Notes under the pieces: generated by a model
Seen by the model: only the letters and a program-made list of their open reading frames with translations
Databases searched by the model: none
What the model was told of the DNA's origin: nothing
Assembly: GCA_008692225.1 (NCBI GenBank)
Contig: VICG01000006.1
Location: forward strand, 1,369,501-1,433,500
DNA from: Monilinia fructicola
Taxonomy: Eukaryota > Ascomycota > Leotiomycetes > Helotiales > Sclerotiniaceae
DNA: 64,000 nucleotides
Direction: 5' to 3'
Made by a program: the position numbers and the translations under genes
Shown: in pieces, positions 10,867-23,900 of the stretch
Position numbering within the stretch: the stretch's first letter is position 1
Layout of the letters: every line of letters begins with the position of its first letter

Positions 10867-13600
10867 TTTTCTTGAAGTAAGTTATTTCGACTTAGAATGA
10901 TGTTGGGTATCTTTTCAAAAACTGCAAACAGTTGTTAGAAGCAGCGTTTCGGTTCTCCTATCTATGTGTAAGTACACCCATTAAAGGTCTGGGACATGGA
11001 ATAAAGCCCGAATAGTCCTGTCAGCTAATATGATGTAATTGCCTCAATGGTCTGTCTTTTCAATCAAGGACGGCTTAGGGCTTACATTTCTGCATTCTCC
11101 AATTTTCACCGTTGTCCCCTGACGGTAGTCGTCGGTCATATTTTAGGTCCTGGCCACTTGTTGTCTAGCCCTCGGGCTAGCTGACATTACCCTTGTAATT
11201 GACTTCGCGACTTAAAGATGTTATCAATTGTATATACTAGCTAAAATTATTACTATTTAATGTAGAATTTATTGATTTATTTCTGATAATATTATAGTTT
11301 TCCATTAAGAAATCAGTTAAATTCCTATTGGAAAATCCAAATCCCAGTAACGCGGGAGAAATCTCACTTGAAGTGGAGAAAGTGGAGAAGGCTTTGCTAT
11401 ACGGCTTAATTAGTCTATTCTGTAAGCAAGTGCACAAGGCTTTGTAGGGTTTATGTTCACAGGGTTGAAAATCCTACAACTCTTAGTTGCAGTTATGATG
11501 CCGTTCCATGGTGTAGGAGAGAAGAGCCCTCGTAGCTACGTATGTCAACCAAAGAATCGACACTTGATGGCAGCGGGTGATGTGATCGGTTGGAGATGGA
11601 AGGGGTAATTGAGATAGTATGCATCGAACTTGAAAGGTCTCGTTTGGCTTAATATCGAGCAGCATATTGCGGAGTCACCACGGTCTATCCGTACGATTTT
11701 TGAATGAGAAACTAATTCGCTTACCTTGCATAGTAAAATATCACCTGGCGAGCTAGTGTTCTGTTGTGACTCGGAGGAGCTCCTTAGATTCCTAGATCTT
11801 CCAATCTTATTGTGCCAAGTAGCTATTTTGCTACAGAGTTCGATCCTTCGAGTGTTCAGAAAACCTGATTTGTTCTGATCATTACTTCTCGAATGCAAGT
11901 GAAAGGTTCTCTCCTAACAGTAAGCCATCTTGCTTATGGAATCGAGCTCGAGGGGAGAATAGCCCGAATATCTGATGTTATCTTCATTGGCGGATATAGC
12001 GACCATTTGCAATTTTTTTTACCATAATGGTAACAGCGAGTATTAGTTAACTAATGCTAATACTCGCCATTGCCTCCGGGTGCGATACTACGCTGCGGCA
12101 CCCAAATTCTTCGCTATTTCACCTCTATTGCGCCATCAATGATGACTGTAATTGCATCTCTCGTTGAACTCAACCTCACAGGTTTGGTTTAGGGTCTTGG
12201 CAGCATCATAGCTTTACCATGGGTATCTACGGCCGTGTCTTTAGAATGCTCGCCGTTAGAAATGGGAATTTATATCCAGGTGCCAATATTCGTGATTTAT
12301 GATGACATTGGCGTTGCGGGGATTTTTGCTTCATATCCCACAGCCGGCATGGCTTAGTCTTTGAATACCGGGGAATACTGGGAAATAATGGGGAAAGACG
12401 TTTAGCTCGGTCAGCTTACCGGGCTTGACTAGCTTGCTGACGGCAGCTGTCGTATCGAAGAAACTTACAAAAGTGGCCATGTACTATTTTGTATCATCGT
12501 TCTGTACCAATCGAATGATCTACAGTCGTATATTAACTTTGATGTGCAGGCGGGATAACAATTTTGTAAATCCGGGCGAATTAAAACGCCTTTTTTAAAA
12601 GCTTACTCAGATCGGCCTCTATTGCCTCGATGTCACAGAATCTTCAAGTTCGATATCAAATCTTCAACCAGATAATCCCTTCCTTAAAGTTTGGTGATTC
12701 GGCTAACTATACACCGAATTTTAGTAAATGGCTGTGGTCACTTAATTTACATGATCAGATCATACAAGGGAGTATGTGGCCATTTTTTAAGTCTGTACGA
12801 TACCTCCTGTATCTATTTTGGAAAATCACTAGTCCCTTGATCCTAAGGTCTACATTGAGAATAAGGTATCTTAAGCCCCTGAAAATAAAGGCCAATCGCA
12901 TACTCGGTTAATTTTCGACTAATGTTTTCAATGTAACGTTGTGTTCGGAGCTTCCTCTTGTCTATTAGTTTGACAGAATGAATCTAGGTGCTTTCTGGAT
13001 AGAAATTTCTTAGGAACAACACGATTAGTGGTTTAATGGCTGGATGAAAGACTCAAAAGGGGTATTTTCCATTTCACTGATCTGTTTCTCTTCATGATCT
13101 GGCCAACTATAACTGTAACGTGCCCAAATACAATTGTAAAGTGCTTGGATATAGATCCATAATAAGAGGCTAATAAGTTGCGTCGGGTTCATATTGGAAT
13201 GAAGAGGCGAGATACCAATCACGTTCACTCACTAAAAGGTGAAAGCGTTACAAGTCGAAGTAAAAAGTCTGAATTTAATAATCATAACAAGTTGAGCACA
13301 AAAGCTCCTATCTAAAGGAAAACTATTCTACTTATATAGACCCCTTTGTAGATTAGCTAGTTTGTATAGCATACTCTCTGTGCTAGCCACTAGCGTGAAT
13401 TGCAAGCTATTCTCGCTATTTTGTCACGTGGTTGCTAGTTCTCTACGCAATTGTTTGACTACGAGCGCCAATACGCACATGTGATCTATGTCTGATTCAA
13501 GATCGTGATACACCGCTCCGCGTAGATGATGGGGTCTTCTATAGGTAGAATATAACTATTTAGACAACTACTGTACTGTAGTTAGACCTTAACATAGAAC
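10867..13600. other. Gene-poor spacer with one perfect hairpin
   Basis: About 2.7 kb upstream of the dioxygenase and downstream of the opine dehydrogenase. No frame with a recognisable domain was seen on either strand. The only clear structure is a perfect 11-bp inverted repeat at 12036-12067, listed separately. This may be heavily decayed transposon or cluster DNA. Confidence 0.45.
12036..12067. repeat. Perfect 11-bp inverted repeat with 10-nt loop
   Basis: Left arm GCGAGTATTAG at 12036-12046 and right arm CTAATACTCGC at 12057-12067, with loop TTAACTAATG between. It follows an eight-T run. No gene end is nearby, so a transcription-termination role is not supported; it may be the remains of a small inverted-repeat element. 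Confidence 0.55.
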
Positions 13601-14720
13601 CTAGCGATTTTGGATGGTGTAGGTGTGTGGAAGAATTATGACGGTTTGAATCATCCGTGCCTTGAAGACTTTGAGGATTTCTTCCACAGAAGCGTCATCT
13701 CTGAGTCCAAAGTCTGCAAAAGTCTGCCAGTTTTTCGATAGTCAACCTGGTTGACGCACATGCTCGAAAGAATCCATCCATCGATGACTGGTGTTTGAAC
13801 ACCTAACGCCTTCCCTAGACTAGCTACCGGTACGCACCAGAAGGGAATATCTTGAGAAATCTGTCGAGCTTGGAGGCTAGATGGGAGCCCTGCGTCTCTT
13901 ATTAAGGGCATCCACGCGCTGCATGAACATCGTGAGATCAGCGTAATCTGTACCATAATCCGCATTGAACATCTCGAGGACGTCCTCCATATCCGTAAAA
14001 CCAAGAGCGGCAGCGACTTCCAACCTTCCTTGTCTGCTGCTAGTATGAGGCTACAAACTTCGGCTGTCATGCAGTCGCAATAAAAGAATAGGTTGGCTTT
14101 GCTCTTGATGGCGCCGATGTTTGAGAGCATAGTTGGTGGATGAACCACTCCGTGGTTGGTAGCCAAGTCCAACTTCAGGTGTTGGAGTACCAGATAAGTG
14201 GAACTGAAAAGACTTGGCTCACGGTATCGCGACTGGTTGCTCTACCGGCCCAAAACTTGCAACTTCAGACGCCTCTTGATACCATTTACACGCACCCTGA
14301 TCTCTCCCGTGCTACTCTCTTCTGTTCTGGATGTATATGGAGATCTAGAGGTGCAGATGATTGCTTTGGCATTGATTGCTGCGGCTGCAACTGGCCCGAC
14401 GAAGTTTCAGAGATAAAGATGACGATATACTGGCTTAGATTGTACGTGGCGAGCTCCTCCAGGATGACGCTATGTCCAGTCGTTGGACTGCTACGATTAT
14501 GACTTTTGTGGATTGTATAAGCTTGTCAAACTGCTGGTGAAGGTTGGATAGAATCGACCGGTCATTGCTTCGGTTGGCGTCGAGGTGCTTTGCTTGACTA
14601 GTTGATCAAAGATCTTGCATGACCAGGAGCAGCCCAAAGGACTGTCTGAAAGCCTCGGCTTTCCAAATCTGCAGCAAGGACACATCCGACATGTCCAACG
14701 CCAATGATTCCAATCTTCAT
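13601..14720 (-). pseudogene. Opine (octopine/nopaline-type) dehydrogenase, frame-broken
   Basis: From the ATG at 14720 the minus strand begins MKIGIIGVGHVGCVLAADLE, a Rossmann NAD(P)-binding start with the GxGxxG-like GVGHVG. Further on, scattered over three frames, come a VIFIS-NFVG beta strand, the NHGVVHPPTMLSNIGAI signature, a FFYCDCMTAEVC segment, and a C-terminal helical domain with SQDIPFWCVPVASLGKALGV typical of PF02317. At least four frame shifts and in-frame stops interrupt it. Opine dehydrogenases reductively condense an amino group with a 2-oxo acid using NAD(P)H; in bacteria they finish metallophores such as staphylopine. The shifts go both ways, so true decay is likelier than one error type. 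The end at 13601 follows the last readable frame. Confidence 0.72.
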
Positions 14721-16786
14721 ATTTGTGAATATCTGCGGCTTTCGTGAGTCTTTGAGGTTATAGAAACATGGGTTGTGGATGCTGAGACCTACAAGTGATT
14801 AAGTATGTTTTTAGATGTCTCTTGCTAGAGTTAACTAAGGGTCTTAGGATGGTAATAGCATCTTCCTTATATAGAATCAGGGTGGTCAACAACTCAGTCA
14901 GCTAGTGATCAGCTGTGGGCTTCCAGTGACTGACAGACATGGTCTCTGCGTGCTCTTTGCTGCCTTGTATGATGAACTTTCACCTTATAGGCTACAGCAA
15001 GTCTAGGCTGTTTATTAGGTAGAATAATCTAAAATTACACCATAAACCTCTTGCAAGTTGAAAATCTCACCTTGCCTGCCAGTCATTCAAACACTCTGAT
15101 CATGTAGAGTCCTTGATATCATAGCAATCTACTTCTTAGGCAGTCTAGACCAGAGGCCTGGTCACTCTATCGTCCTTGAAACTCATTTCCTGCTAGTCAA
15201 GGGCTTAGCAGGTCACTCTCAGTATCTGACTTCACTAATACTGTCTGAAGAAATTATGAGATATCCATTATTATCAAAAAAGGTATTTCTCAAAGAGGTA
15301 TTATCTCTCCAGAAACGAATTGAAACGATTATCAGCGCAGGAATTTTTATACTTTTACTATGAGAGTAAACCCTGAGCTAATCTGCCCAGCCCCAAGTTC
15401 TAAGCGGATCAGCGAAACCAGCCACTTTCCCCACAGTATGCGTAGCATCCTTGGAAATAATCCGGCAGCCCACATTAGCCTTATCATTTATGCTTATTAT
15501 ATATACAAGTATTCTAGATTGAATAAAGGAAATAGTTCGCTTAATGGAGAAATCTCCTGCTGTATATAGCTTAGCTTATTAAGTACGAAGTAGGGCATCG
15601 ACCTACCAGCCTTTAGATAACATCATTCCACTTTTATTCAAGGAAAATGTAATCTCTGTAAGCTTATATGGCGAAAATCACAAGACGTTGTGATAGGCCA
15701 ACACTGTAGTACAGGGTATCTACGTGTCAGCTCGCTTTCATCACTCGAATGTACTCCGTACTAAACCTTGCGGGATTACAGCACGCAAATCTAAGGTGAT
15801 TCTAAGGACTTTTGATGCGATCCTCCGTAAGAATCTCAGTATGACGTAAACGTAACACCGCGATTCGTACTGCGACTCCCTATACTCTCGGAACTCGAGT
15901 ACGAATACTTGGATAATTCGGGTTACATCGGCTATCTATATTATATCAGCTTACAATTGCAAGCTTCAAACTCTACGAGAACTATAAACACATATACAAT
16001 TGGTTGGAATTCCGATTATGGTTATGACTTATAAGAGTGGGTCCTGCAATGACGGTTTAGGGGATTGAGATGCAGTACATGAGAGAAGAATCATCTAACC
16101 CTATCTTACCTCGGAGAAGAATTTTACAACTCTTCTCTACTAAAACATTCTGAAGGAAACCCAATGTCAACGATGAATTTATGCCCGTCTTAAACACCTT
16201 AAGCACTTATCTAACCTTCGGAATCCATTTCTGAATCGTATTGTAACACGAATACATGGATAAACAGAGTGATGAAACCTTTTCCGGGGTTGAACAGGGC
16301 TATACTTTTCCGTTCCCTGGTTTAAGTCCGTGTTCGAGATATATATTCATTTCTTGAATAGATAGTAACAGATCCAACAGACACTAGAGATATAAAATAG
16401 GTTCATTATGATTAGGCGAGTTCTCTTTATAAGTAATATATCTATTATTTTTTTATATTATCTTAAATTTGGGTTTCTCAAATTCTGACTAAGTCGAATA
16501 AAAGTAACAAATTTTGTTAATTGATTTCTTATAATACCTTTTTTTGCTAATTATACTTTATTAAAAAATCAATGAGTTTTATAGTAATTATTAGAAATTC
16601 TAGAATAGTGTATTTATACATCTACTTATCCAAAACCCCACAGAGTTATTCTCTCCCAATATTAATAAGCCAAGCCTTCTTTCTTGACTTCACATTCGGA
16701 GTGACCCAACACTCCCAATTCATATTCTCAACCGATTGTAACATTTCACCTCTAAATCGTTATCCTCTTCCACGCACACAAATACA
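14721..16786. other. Intergenic between divergent opine dehydrogenase and NRPS
   Basis: About 2.1 kb, becoming strongly AT-rich after 16.4 kb. It would hold both promoters of the divergent pair. No conserved coding sequence is seen; the 69-codon frame at 15360 and the 76-codon frame at 16572 have no recognisable content. Confidence 0.45.
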
Positions 16787-19700
16787 ATGGTTGCCTCCGT
16801 AAATCAACCTTCTCAGAGCAATCATTCAAGAGGAATCCGTTCCTAGTCCTCAAGACATGGAGCAAATATTGCACTGAATAAAGATGTTCCGAAGGCAGTC
16901 AGCGCCCTTGCACATGACTTGATTCGGATCGAGCACGATCGCAGCCAAAGCTGCCCGCAGTTTGTGCGTGGGAGGCGACTTGAACTATGAGGACTTGATG
17001 CACTTGCATCACGCTTTGGCAGTCATCTAGCCTCTCAGGGTGTGTCCAGAAGTTCTATTCCTTGGTGTTTTGAGAAATCAATTGGGATAATCGTATCTAT
17101 GTTGGCTGTCCTTAAAGCTGGGGGGTTCGTTTCTCTGATCCGACACAACCTCAGAGTCGTCTCAAACACATGATCCAGCAGACTGAAGCCAAATTTATGC
17201 TCGCATCGCCCAGCTATGCGCAACTTTGCGGAGAAATCATCCCAAAGGTTTTGATAGTTGATTCTTCGAGCACTAGCGATCTCAAAGGGACGCCAAACAA
17301 ACATTACAAGGCCAAATCCTAGAAGCGCAGCATATGTTATATTTACCTCTGGAAGTACCGGTCAACCAAAAGGCTGCGTGATCGAACATGAACAGCTATG
17401 CACAAGTGCGATCAATGGAGGGATGGCCATGGGACTCGAGAAGAAACCACGTATGCTGCAATTTGTTAGCTATGTCTTTGATGCATGCATTCTTGAGATC
17501 ATGTACACATTGATCTTGGGGGATGCATTTGTGTCCTTCTGACTGGATAGAATGAATAACCTGGCGGGTGTTATAAACAAAATGCAAGTTACTAGCGCTT
17601 TCTTCACACCTTCGCTTTTCCGAAATATGGAGTTCGAAGATATTTCAGGGCTAGAACACTGTAATACTTGGTGGCGAAAGTGTCCCTGAGGAGTTGATCA
17701 AAAAAATGGAAAAAACAAAGTCAGACTTATTTCAATATATGGACCTACCGAGTGTACAGTGGCTATCACCGCTTTGGATTACAGTTCATCAGAATCTGGT
17801 CCCGGCGATCTAGGAAAGCCTTTCATGGGAGCTGGATTGTAGACCAGAATGACTCTGACAAGTTGATAGACATTGGTGCTGTCGGTGAATTGTTGATTGA
17901 AGGCCGATCGTGGGTCGTGGTTATTTAAACGATGTCACAAAACTCGACAAGTTTTCATACCTCCACCTCACTGGTTACAAGCAACAGGTCGTCAAGGTCA
18001 TCTATATCGAACAGGTGACTTGGTCAAATACAACAAGGATGGAACTATGTTCTTTGTTGGTAGAAAGTAAACCAAGTGAAGATACGAGGGCAACGTTTGG
18101 AGATGGGTGAGGTGGAACATCAACTTCAGAAGGTCTTTTCAACCACCGCAGAGTAATAGTCGAGGTTGTGACGCCAGCCACGAATACCGGCTCTCCTACT
18201 TTGATAGCATTTCTACGTATGGCCGAGAAAGTTGGTTATCTCAATTGGGAGAGTGATGGATCTTTTGTAGTGACATCTTCAACAGAACAGGAGGTTTTGC
18301 GCTCTCTTGTCACACAAGCAATTGCGAGTTTGTCACTCGTCCTTCCAGCTTATGCCATACCCACATTTTTCATCCCCGTTGCAGACCTTTCCATATTCTG
18401 TTTCCGGAAAAACTAGATCGGAAAAGACTTCGCAACATAGCCGCTGAGTTATCCATAACTGAACTCGACAGTTTTACCGGCAAGAAAGTGCATCGACCTT
18501 TAACAACCTTGGAGCAACGATTGTCAGTTCTTTGGCAAGCCCTGCTCGGAAATATCGAATGTCGAAGCCGAAGACAATTTCTTTCATCTCGGGGGGGACT
18601 CCATAACTGCCATGAAGCTCGTGGCCATCGCTCGTAGGGAAGGCTTATCCCTGACTGTGGCAATGATCTTGCAAAATCCTGTTTTGGCTGAAATGGCATC
18701 TTGCACTTCTGCTGTACAAGCCCTTCCGCTCATCGAACCTTATTCCCTGCTCTCTGATGAGCTTCAATCGAGTGTTCTTGAGGCAGCTAAACTCTCGAAA
18801 GACCAGGTCGAAGATGCTTACCCCTGTAGTAAGCACCAGGACTACTTTGCAGCACCAGCAAATCGATATCTCTTACAGTGTGTCTTCTTTCTACCTCCAA
18901 ATATAGAATTGGCCAGGTTTAAGGCTGCATGGGCACTATTGCTGCCAAACACAACATCATGCGAACATGTCTCGTGCAAATGGCTGATGGCAGAAACTTC
19001 CAAGTAGTGATCAAAGGTGATATTGAATGGCGTCATGACACGTCTCTAGAGAGTTATATCGAGAAGGATAAGCTGAGCCTTATAGGCTTTGGAGATTCCA
19101 TCACTCGCTTCGCAATCATAAATGATGAGAATAGCGGCAAGCGATTTTTTGTGTGGACAGGATCACACACCTGCTATGATGGCACATCTCTCCCCATGCT
19201 ATACACCGACTTGGAACATGCCTTTCAAAACGAAGCATCGCCCTATCAAGGGTTGAAATTCAATCAATTTATCAAACACACTGTCCTGGTTGACCAAGCT
19301 CCGGCGGAGTCATTTTGGCGAACATACTTGGCTGGTTTCAAAATCATCTGCACCTGTGCATTCCTTTTTGTGTAGTCCCGAGTCCCACACCAGTTATTCC
19401 AGACGTCATCTTGCACGGAGTTTTGACGTACCTAAAACCTTTAAATCTGAAATAACCATCTCCACGATGGCTGAGGTTGCAATGGCTATTGTGTTTGCTC
19501 GGCATTTGAAATCTGATGAGGTCGTTTCTCGTTCTCACAGTACCGGGACTGGTCGCAATTACCACTTCCCGGCGTGGAAAGATATGATTGCCCCGGCAAT
19601 GACAAAAAATTCCTCATCGATTCAAGCTGAAAGTGGGACGGAAAGATACGAGACTTGCTTCATTCTTCCCAGAGTGATCTAAATGACATGGCCACTTTTT

Positions 19701-20225
19701 GAACATCTGGGCTGGGAGAGTATCAGAAATCTTAGCGACGATACAAAGGCGGCTTGTGATGCTGCCATCTATCTTACCGTCTCTGCCGGATCAAGCTATA
19801 TTACGAATGACTGGGGGGAGGGAATAGGCATGGATTTGATCTGGTCTGGCATTACAATGTATTCGCCATTCAGATTCAGTGTTAAATCTTCCGAAGGTCG
19901 AATTAGAGTCAACACAACATTTGACGGTAATCTTCTTTCCATCGAAACTATGGACAAAATACTTCGGCAATTTGAACAGGCGATCTTTCAGATTATAGAA
20001 TTTGATGGTGAGAAGACTTTGGAGGATGTACATTTAGATGCAGATTGGGGAGAGGTATCCATACTAATTCCGGCTGTGGAAGCTAAATCTATCGAAGATC
20101 TACGGTTTGCCGTGCAAAAAATTGGATACAAATCATCAGAAATGAGTTTTATTGTAACAGTTAGTACGAACAGTTCTACCCATATCTCTGTCTTGATCAA
20201 GAGCTTCAGTCTCAATCTAGCATAA
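16787..20225 (+). pseudogene. Mono-modular NRPS (A-T-C), heavily frame-broken
   Basis: The ATG at 16787 starts a short leader that leads into a WNKDVP-like block. Adenylation motifs follow in order: A2 MLAVLKAGG (about 17100), A3 AYVIFTSGSTGQPKG (about 17330), A5 YGPTE (about 17740), A7 YRTGDLVKY (about 18010) and A8 [13 protein letters not shown] (about 18060). The carrier domain has FFHLGG-DSITAMKL (about 18570-18625). A condensation domain runs to 20225 with SHTCYDG at about 19170 in place of HHxxxDG; the second, catalytic His is kept. There are more than ten frame breaks, both insertions (a seven-G run in the carrier motif; a seven-A run near 17701) and deletions (near 16876, 17540, 17900, 18067). 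The order A-T-C from an ATG suggests a once complete single-module gene of about 1,100 residues. It would load one amino acid and condense it to an acceptor; the substrate cannot be read from the damaged A domain. Confidence 0.85.
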
Positions 20226-20409
20226 CAAATACATTCTATTCTGGAGAACCTGGATGTTAAGTTTTATAGTGATGACGTGTCTCGTCGCTCACGAGGAAAC
20301 TACCATATTTGTGAAGATCCTAGCATAGTCTCCAAGAAATTGCTAAGTAAATGTGAGGCCAAGATATCATCCGTTACTATCACTACCTAGAGAGAAATTT
20401 ACTTTAGTG

Positions 20410-20660
20410 TACGGTTATTGGAATAGATCATACCCATGCTCACTCCAAATCCCTAAGGTCTGTTGCACTCCCCATAACATAATCTATCAGAATTTCTTTG
20501 AAGATTTGATATTATACGTACAAGAGATATACTCATGGCTGGAAGTATGTAGAATAGACGTCCGAACCATCCCGCTGCAAAGGCAAGTCCGCCAATGATG
20601 GAAATAGCCGAAACCCTGATCTTCCCTTTTTCAAGGAGTCTTGAGATTCGAAACCACGGG
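20410..20660 (-). pseudogene. MFS transporter scrap
   Basis: On the minus strand a hydrophobic frame includes RLLEKGKIRVSAISIIGGLA followed by FAAGWFGRLFYILPAMSISL. This resembles the region around TM10-TM11 of DHA1 drug exporters, after the charged loop. No start, stop or other half is visible. It sits directly behind the NRPS, as a cluster exporter would. The assignment rests on pattern only. Confidence 0.35.
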
Positions 20661-21590
20661 CGACAGTACTAGTAAAGCGATAATATAGGTTATTTTATTT
20701 AATGCTGCCCATAACATAATGTAGAGATCATAATCTATACAATAAATAACACCAAATATCATTTCTCCTTCAAACTCAAGATTCTTTGAATTGGCTCACA
20801 TTTCAGCTCCAAATTAGCCAGTATCCTTTGGGAAGTACTCGATTAGAAAGGTTGTCTATAAGCACTACCAGCAACAAACTTCCTACCAGTTTGGCCTTCT
20901 CCCGATGGCAAGACTTTTATCGCGTTCATAGGCATATTGCCCATGCCCCTGGGCATGCCCTTCACCTGGCTTACCTTGTCCATCAAACTCTGCAGAATGG
21001 CATTGACACAGACATGGCCTGGATTCTTTTCAAATTGATGAAATTCACTGTCAAGGAAGCTCAGGTAGTGGTTTCTCATTCTCTTCGTGATTGATTTGAT
21101 TATGCGATGCTGCAGTGCATCGTGTCGCATTGGGATCGAAATGGTTCTTATTGAAAACGCCAGAGTTTATGTATTAGCAATGCAGATCCACGCAACCAGA
21201 TGGGATTCTTTCAAAGCCGTGGAGACATTTTTATTTGTGAGTTTGTGGTTGAAAGTCAATAAAATACATAAATTACTAACGTGTTTGAGGTGATCTGTTT
21301 CTCTCCTATAGTGTTCTTGCTGCCTCTCTCGAATCCCTGACATATTTAAGTGGCCAGTTCGAGAATAAAAATATACAGACGTAGAATTTGGCATACCTCC
21401 CTAGCCCGTCTCCGATTCCTGCATTCTTTGCGTCCTGTTTGTTCATAATATGGAGTAATGTAATATATTAGAGGCCAGAATGATTTGCTACTGACATTTT
21501 GTATCAAGTTGAGAGATGTATGTACAACTCTTTGTATACAGAATCATATCTTGAGTAGCTCGGTGAGTTGTCTTCCTGGCACTAACGAGT
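20661..21590. other. Gene-poor spacer
   Basis: Several 60-100-codon frames overlap here on both strands (for example 20786-21094 and 20843-21130), with no recognisable motif. I see no repeat or RNA gene. Confidence 0.4.
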
Positions 21591-21591
21591 G

Positions 21592-21850
21592 AGCAATCCG
21601 GAAGTCACAGCTATCGAGAGCAACACGAAGTAGGTAAAGGTTTAATTGAAGTATTAGGATATAAATTTCATAAATTAAAGCTTTTAGAAGTCTATAAACC
21701 TTACGGTAAAAACTTATGATACTATGACGTTAACTCTCTTTATCCTTTTGTGGCTAAAAATGCTATGCCTGAGAAAGTTAGATGAGGTTGAATTTCATGA
21801 TGGATACTCTACAGGTCTCCTATATCTAGTGAGATTCGCTCCTAATTGTC
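21592..21850 (+). pseudogene. Relic of a family-B DNA polymerase of mitochondrial linear-plasmid type
   Basis: One frame reads ...VYKPYGKNL-x-YYDVNSLYPFVAKNAMP..., where YYDVNSLYPFV is the palm motif (DxxSLYP) of protein-primed family-B polymerases (DPO, PF03175) of fungal mitochondrial linear plasmids. In this frame TGA occurs at 21717-21719 and 21783-21785 at places suiting Trp, as expected under the mitochondrial code and not the nuclear one. After about 21785 the match fades or shifts frame. The DNA is AT-rich and free of introns. It is best read as a nuclear insertion of plasmid or mitochondrial DNA; it cannot encode a working enzyme here. Confidence 0.7.
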
Positions 21851-23900
21851 ACCGCAAATGAGAGGACGTTGTTTAGCTTTGAATATTGGTGATCATTCCT
21901 AAGATTTCTCCCCGATTGATCTTGACTAATACAAACTAGATCATGAAATACATTGTCTGGTTTGGATATTCTGTCAACTGCAGCCACCAATCAAATTTGT
22001 AACCATACTTATATGAGCACTTCAACGGGAGCTCGATAACGACAACACCATGACTTGCAGAAGATAGACTTGAAATACACGGTAAAGTTGCTACAATAAT
22101 GAACATAAATAGTGATAAAGGCTAGTATCTAGTTAATTAGATAACTTTGATCCGGATCTGAGTAAGTTTCAAAATACACATGGTAAATGTTTTATCAAAG
22201 CGATTCCATCTCGCCGAAGCCTTCGAATTTCCTGCACATACAATATGTAGTATCAAAATTAATCAATAGACGAGTAGAACATCAAGGTTCTGGTTTCTGT
22301 AGATAGTAGATACACCCAAATATCAGCTAACTACAAGATGATACCTTGGCAATATTCTCAATACCCCTGAATCCATGTGCTAACACTCCCAGTACCTTCA
22401 TCTTAGACCCATCCATCCTTGGAAAGCCTTTACACCATTCCCCTCTTACACTCTAATCCAGTCAGTTCCCAGACCCCTACACCTACTTAAGCCCAGTCCA
22501 ACATCCACGCCCCTAAACACCATATGCATGCCGCCACTCAAACCCACCCATACAACCGTGCCACTCCCGAGACTCGAATGCAAGACATTTACCAGGCATC
22601 AGCGACAAACTCTCCGCGAGATATGCGCCAAATTCCATGGGTATGGCTTGGGATTTTTGCTTGTAGTCTAACTCAGAATGGTGGCTTGTATGTCGTGCTA
22701 GGGCTCCAAGTGAGCATGAAAGGTGGGAAGCTTTGAAGAATCTTTCTTCGCGACCACAACAGCGTAGAAATGACGAAACGCTTGTTCGCATCACGTCACG
22801 TCATGACGTAGAAGAAACCAACCAACCAACCAACAAACAAACAAACCCTTCTCATGTTCCTCTAATGACAACGTTTTCTCCCGGATGAGAATAGAATCAC
22901 TTCTCAACTAGCACATGGCGAACCTCCCCTGCCGCGCTCCTCAATCCTTCAATCTCAAGACGTGATAGCTACATAAACCACCGTCTACCCTAAGGCAACC
23001 AATATGATGGCAATATGCGATAATTATACAGAAGCCTATTGACTTTGGAGTGTATAATATGCATAGAGTGATCAGAGAATTTGCGCGTTTTCATCATAAG
23101 GTCTTCGCAGTATTATCTCAACATCAAGATAGCTTTACTATAAAACAACATAAGTCTTGCAAGTATTCGCTTCAAGACACTAAGTTATACACCATATTTA
23201 CTCCTCGTTAATTATTCCGTTCTGCCTCTTTAGTTCCTCGACATTATTGATTTTACCTCAATCACAATCCCAAGTTGATATCCTTCCACGATGATCAAAG
23301 CGAGTTCGCAATTACTTATCTCATTGTGTTGTATTAACTTGATTAGTCAAAATATAAGTACTTAATCCTTTTGTTGGTATATCACTATTGTTATTCTTTA
23401 TGTAATCTATGGAATGGAGGACGATTTTATAAACGTTCTTGAGGTGTTCATACGTTTAACACGCTTGAACGTATTATTCGTACAGCGATTCAATTTTACA
23501 TGATCCATTTTCCCGATACATCGTTAGGTTAAGAGCAGTGATATTCTTTTGTCGTTTATTGAAGCAAGTTAGATACCACCCCCCTCGCTTCCGCCTCCTA
23601 TTCCACAGTTTTCTAATGCAACCTTGGGACGTTATTACTCCTTTCAAGTCTTACATGGTTCCCATGAACTAATCAGAACCATGACGTGAACGATACCCAG
23701 AAAGCTGCGATATGCTTCAATACATGTTGACAGGTTTCATTCCACAAACCGACATCCACCAGCTAAGAGCAAGAGCACCAGGTTGAGCTTAATAGGTAAC
23801 GGAAATCTACACGCGGGGATCAACAAACTAAGCTGGGAAAGATGAATCGGTTTTGGTGCGGATGTCGAATAATCTTGCCCAGATCCTGAACTCTGATCGG
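21851..23900. other. Gene-poor spacer
   Basis: About 2 kb of moderately AT-rich DNA. A CCAACCAACCAACAAACAAAC tract lies near 22820. No frame with a recognisable domain: the open frames near 22513-22794 overlap on both strands and have no conserved motif. Confidence 0.4.

Noticed and set aside
20843..21130. Minus-strand 95-codon frame with Gly/Met-rich middle
   Set aside because: No homology pattern recognised, and overlapping frames on the other strand are equally long.
22513..22794. 93-codon minus-strand frame
   Set aside because: A plus-strand frame covers the same DNA, and neither has a recognisable motif.
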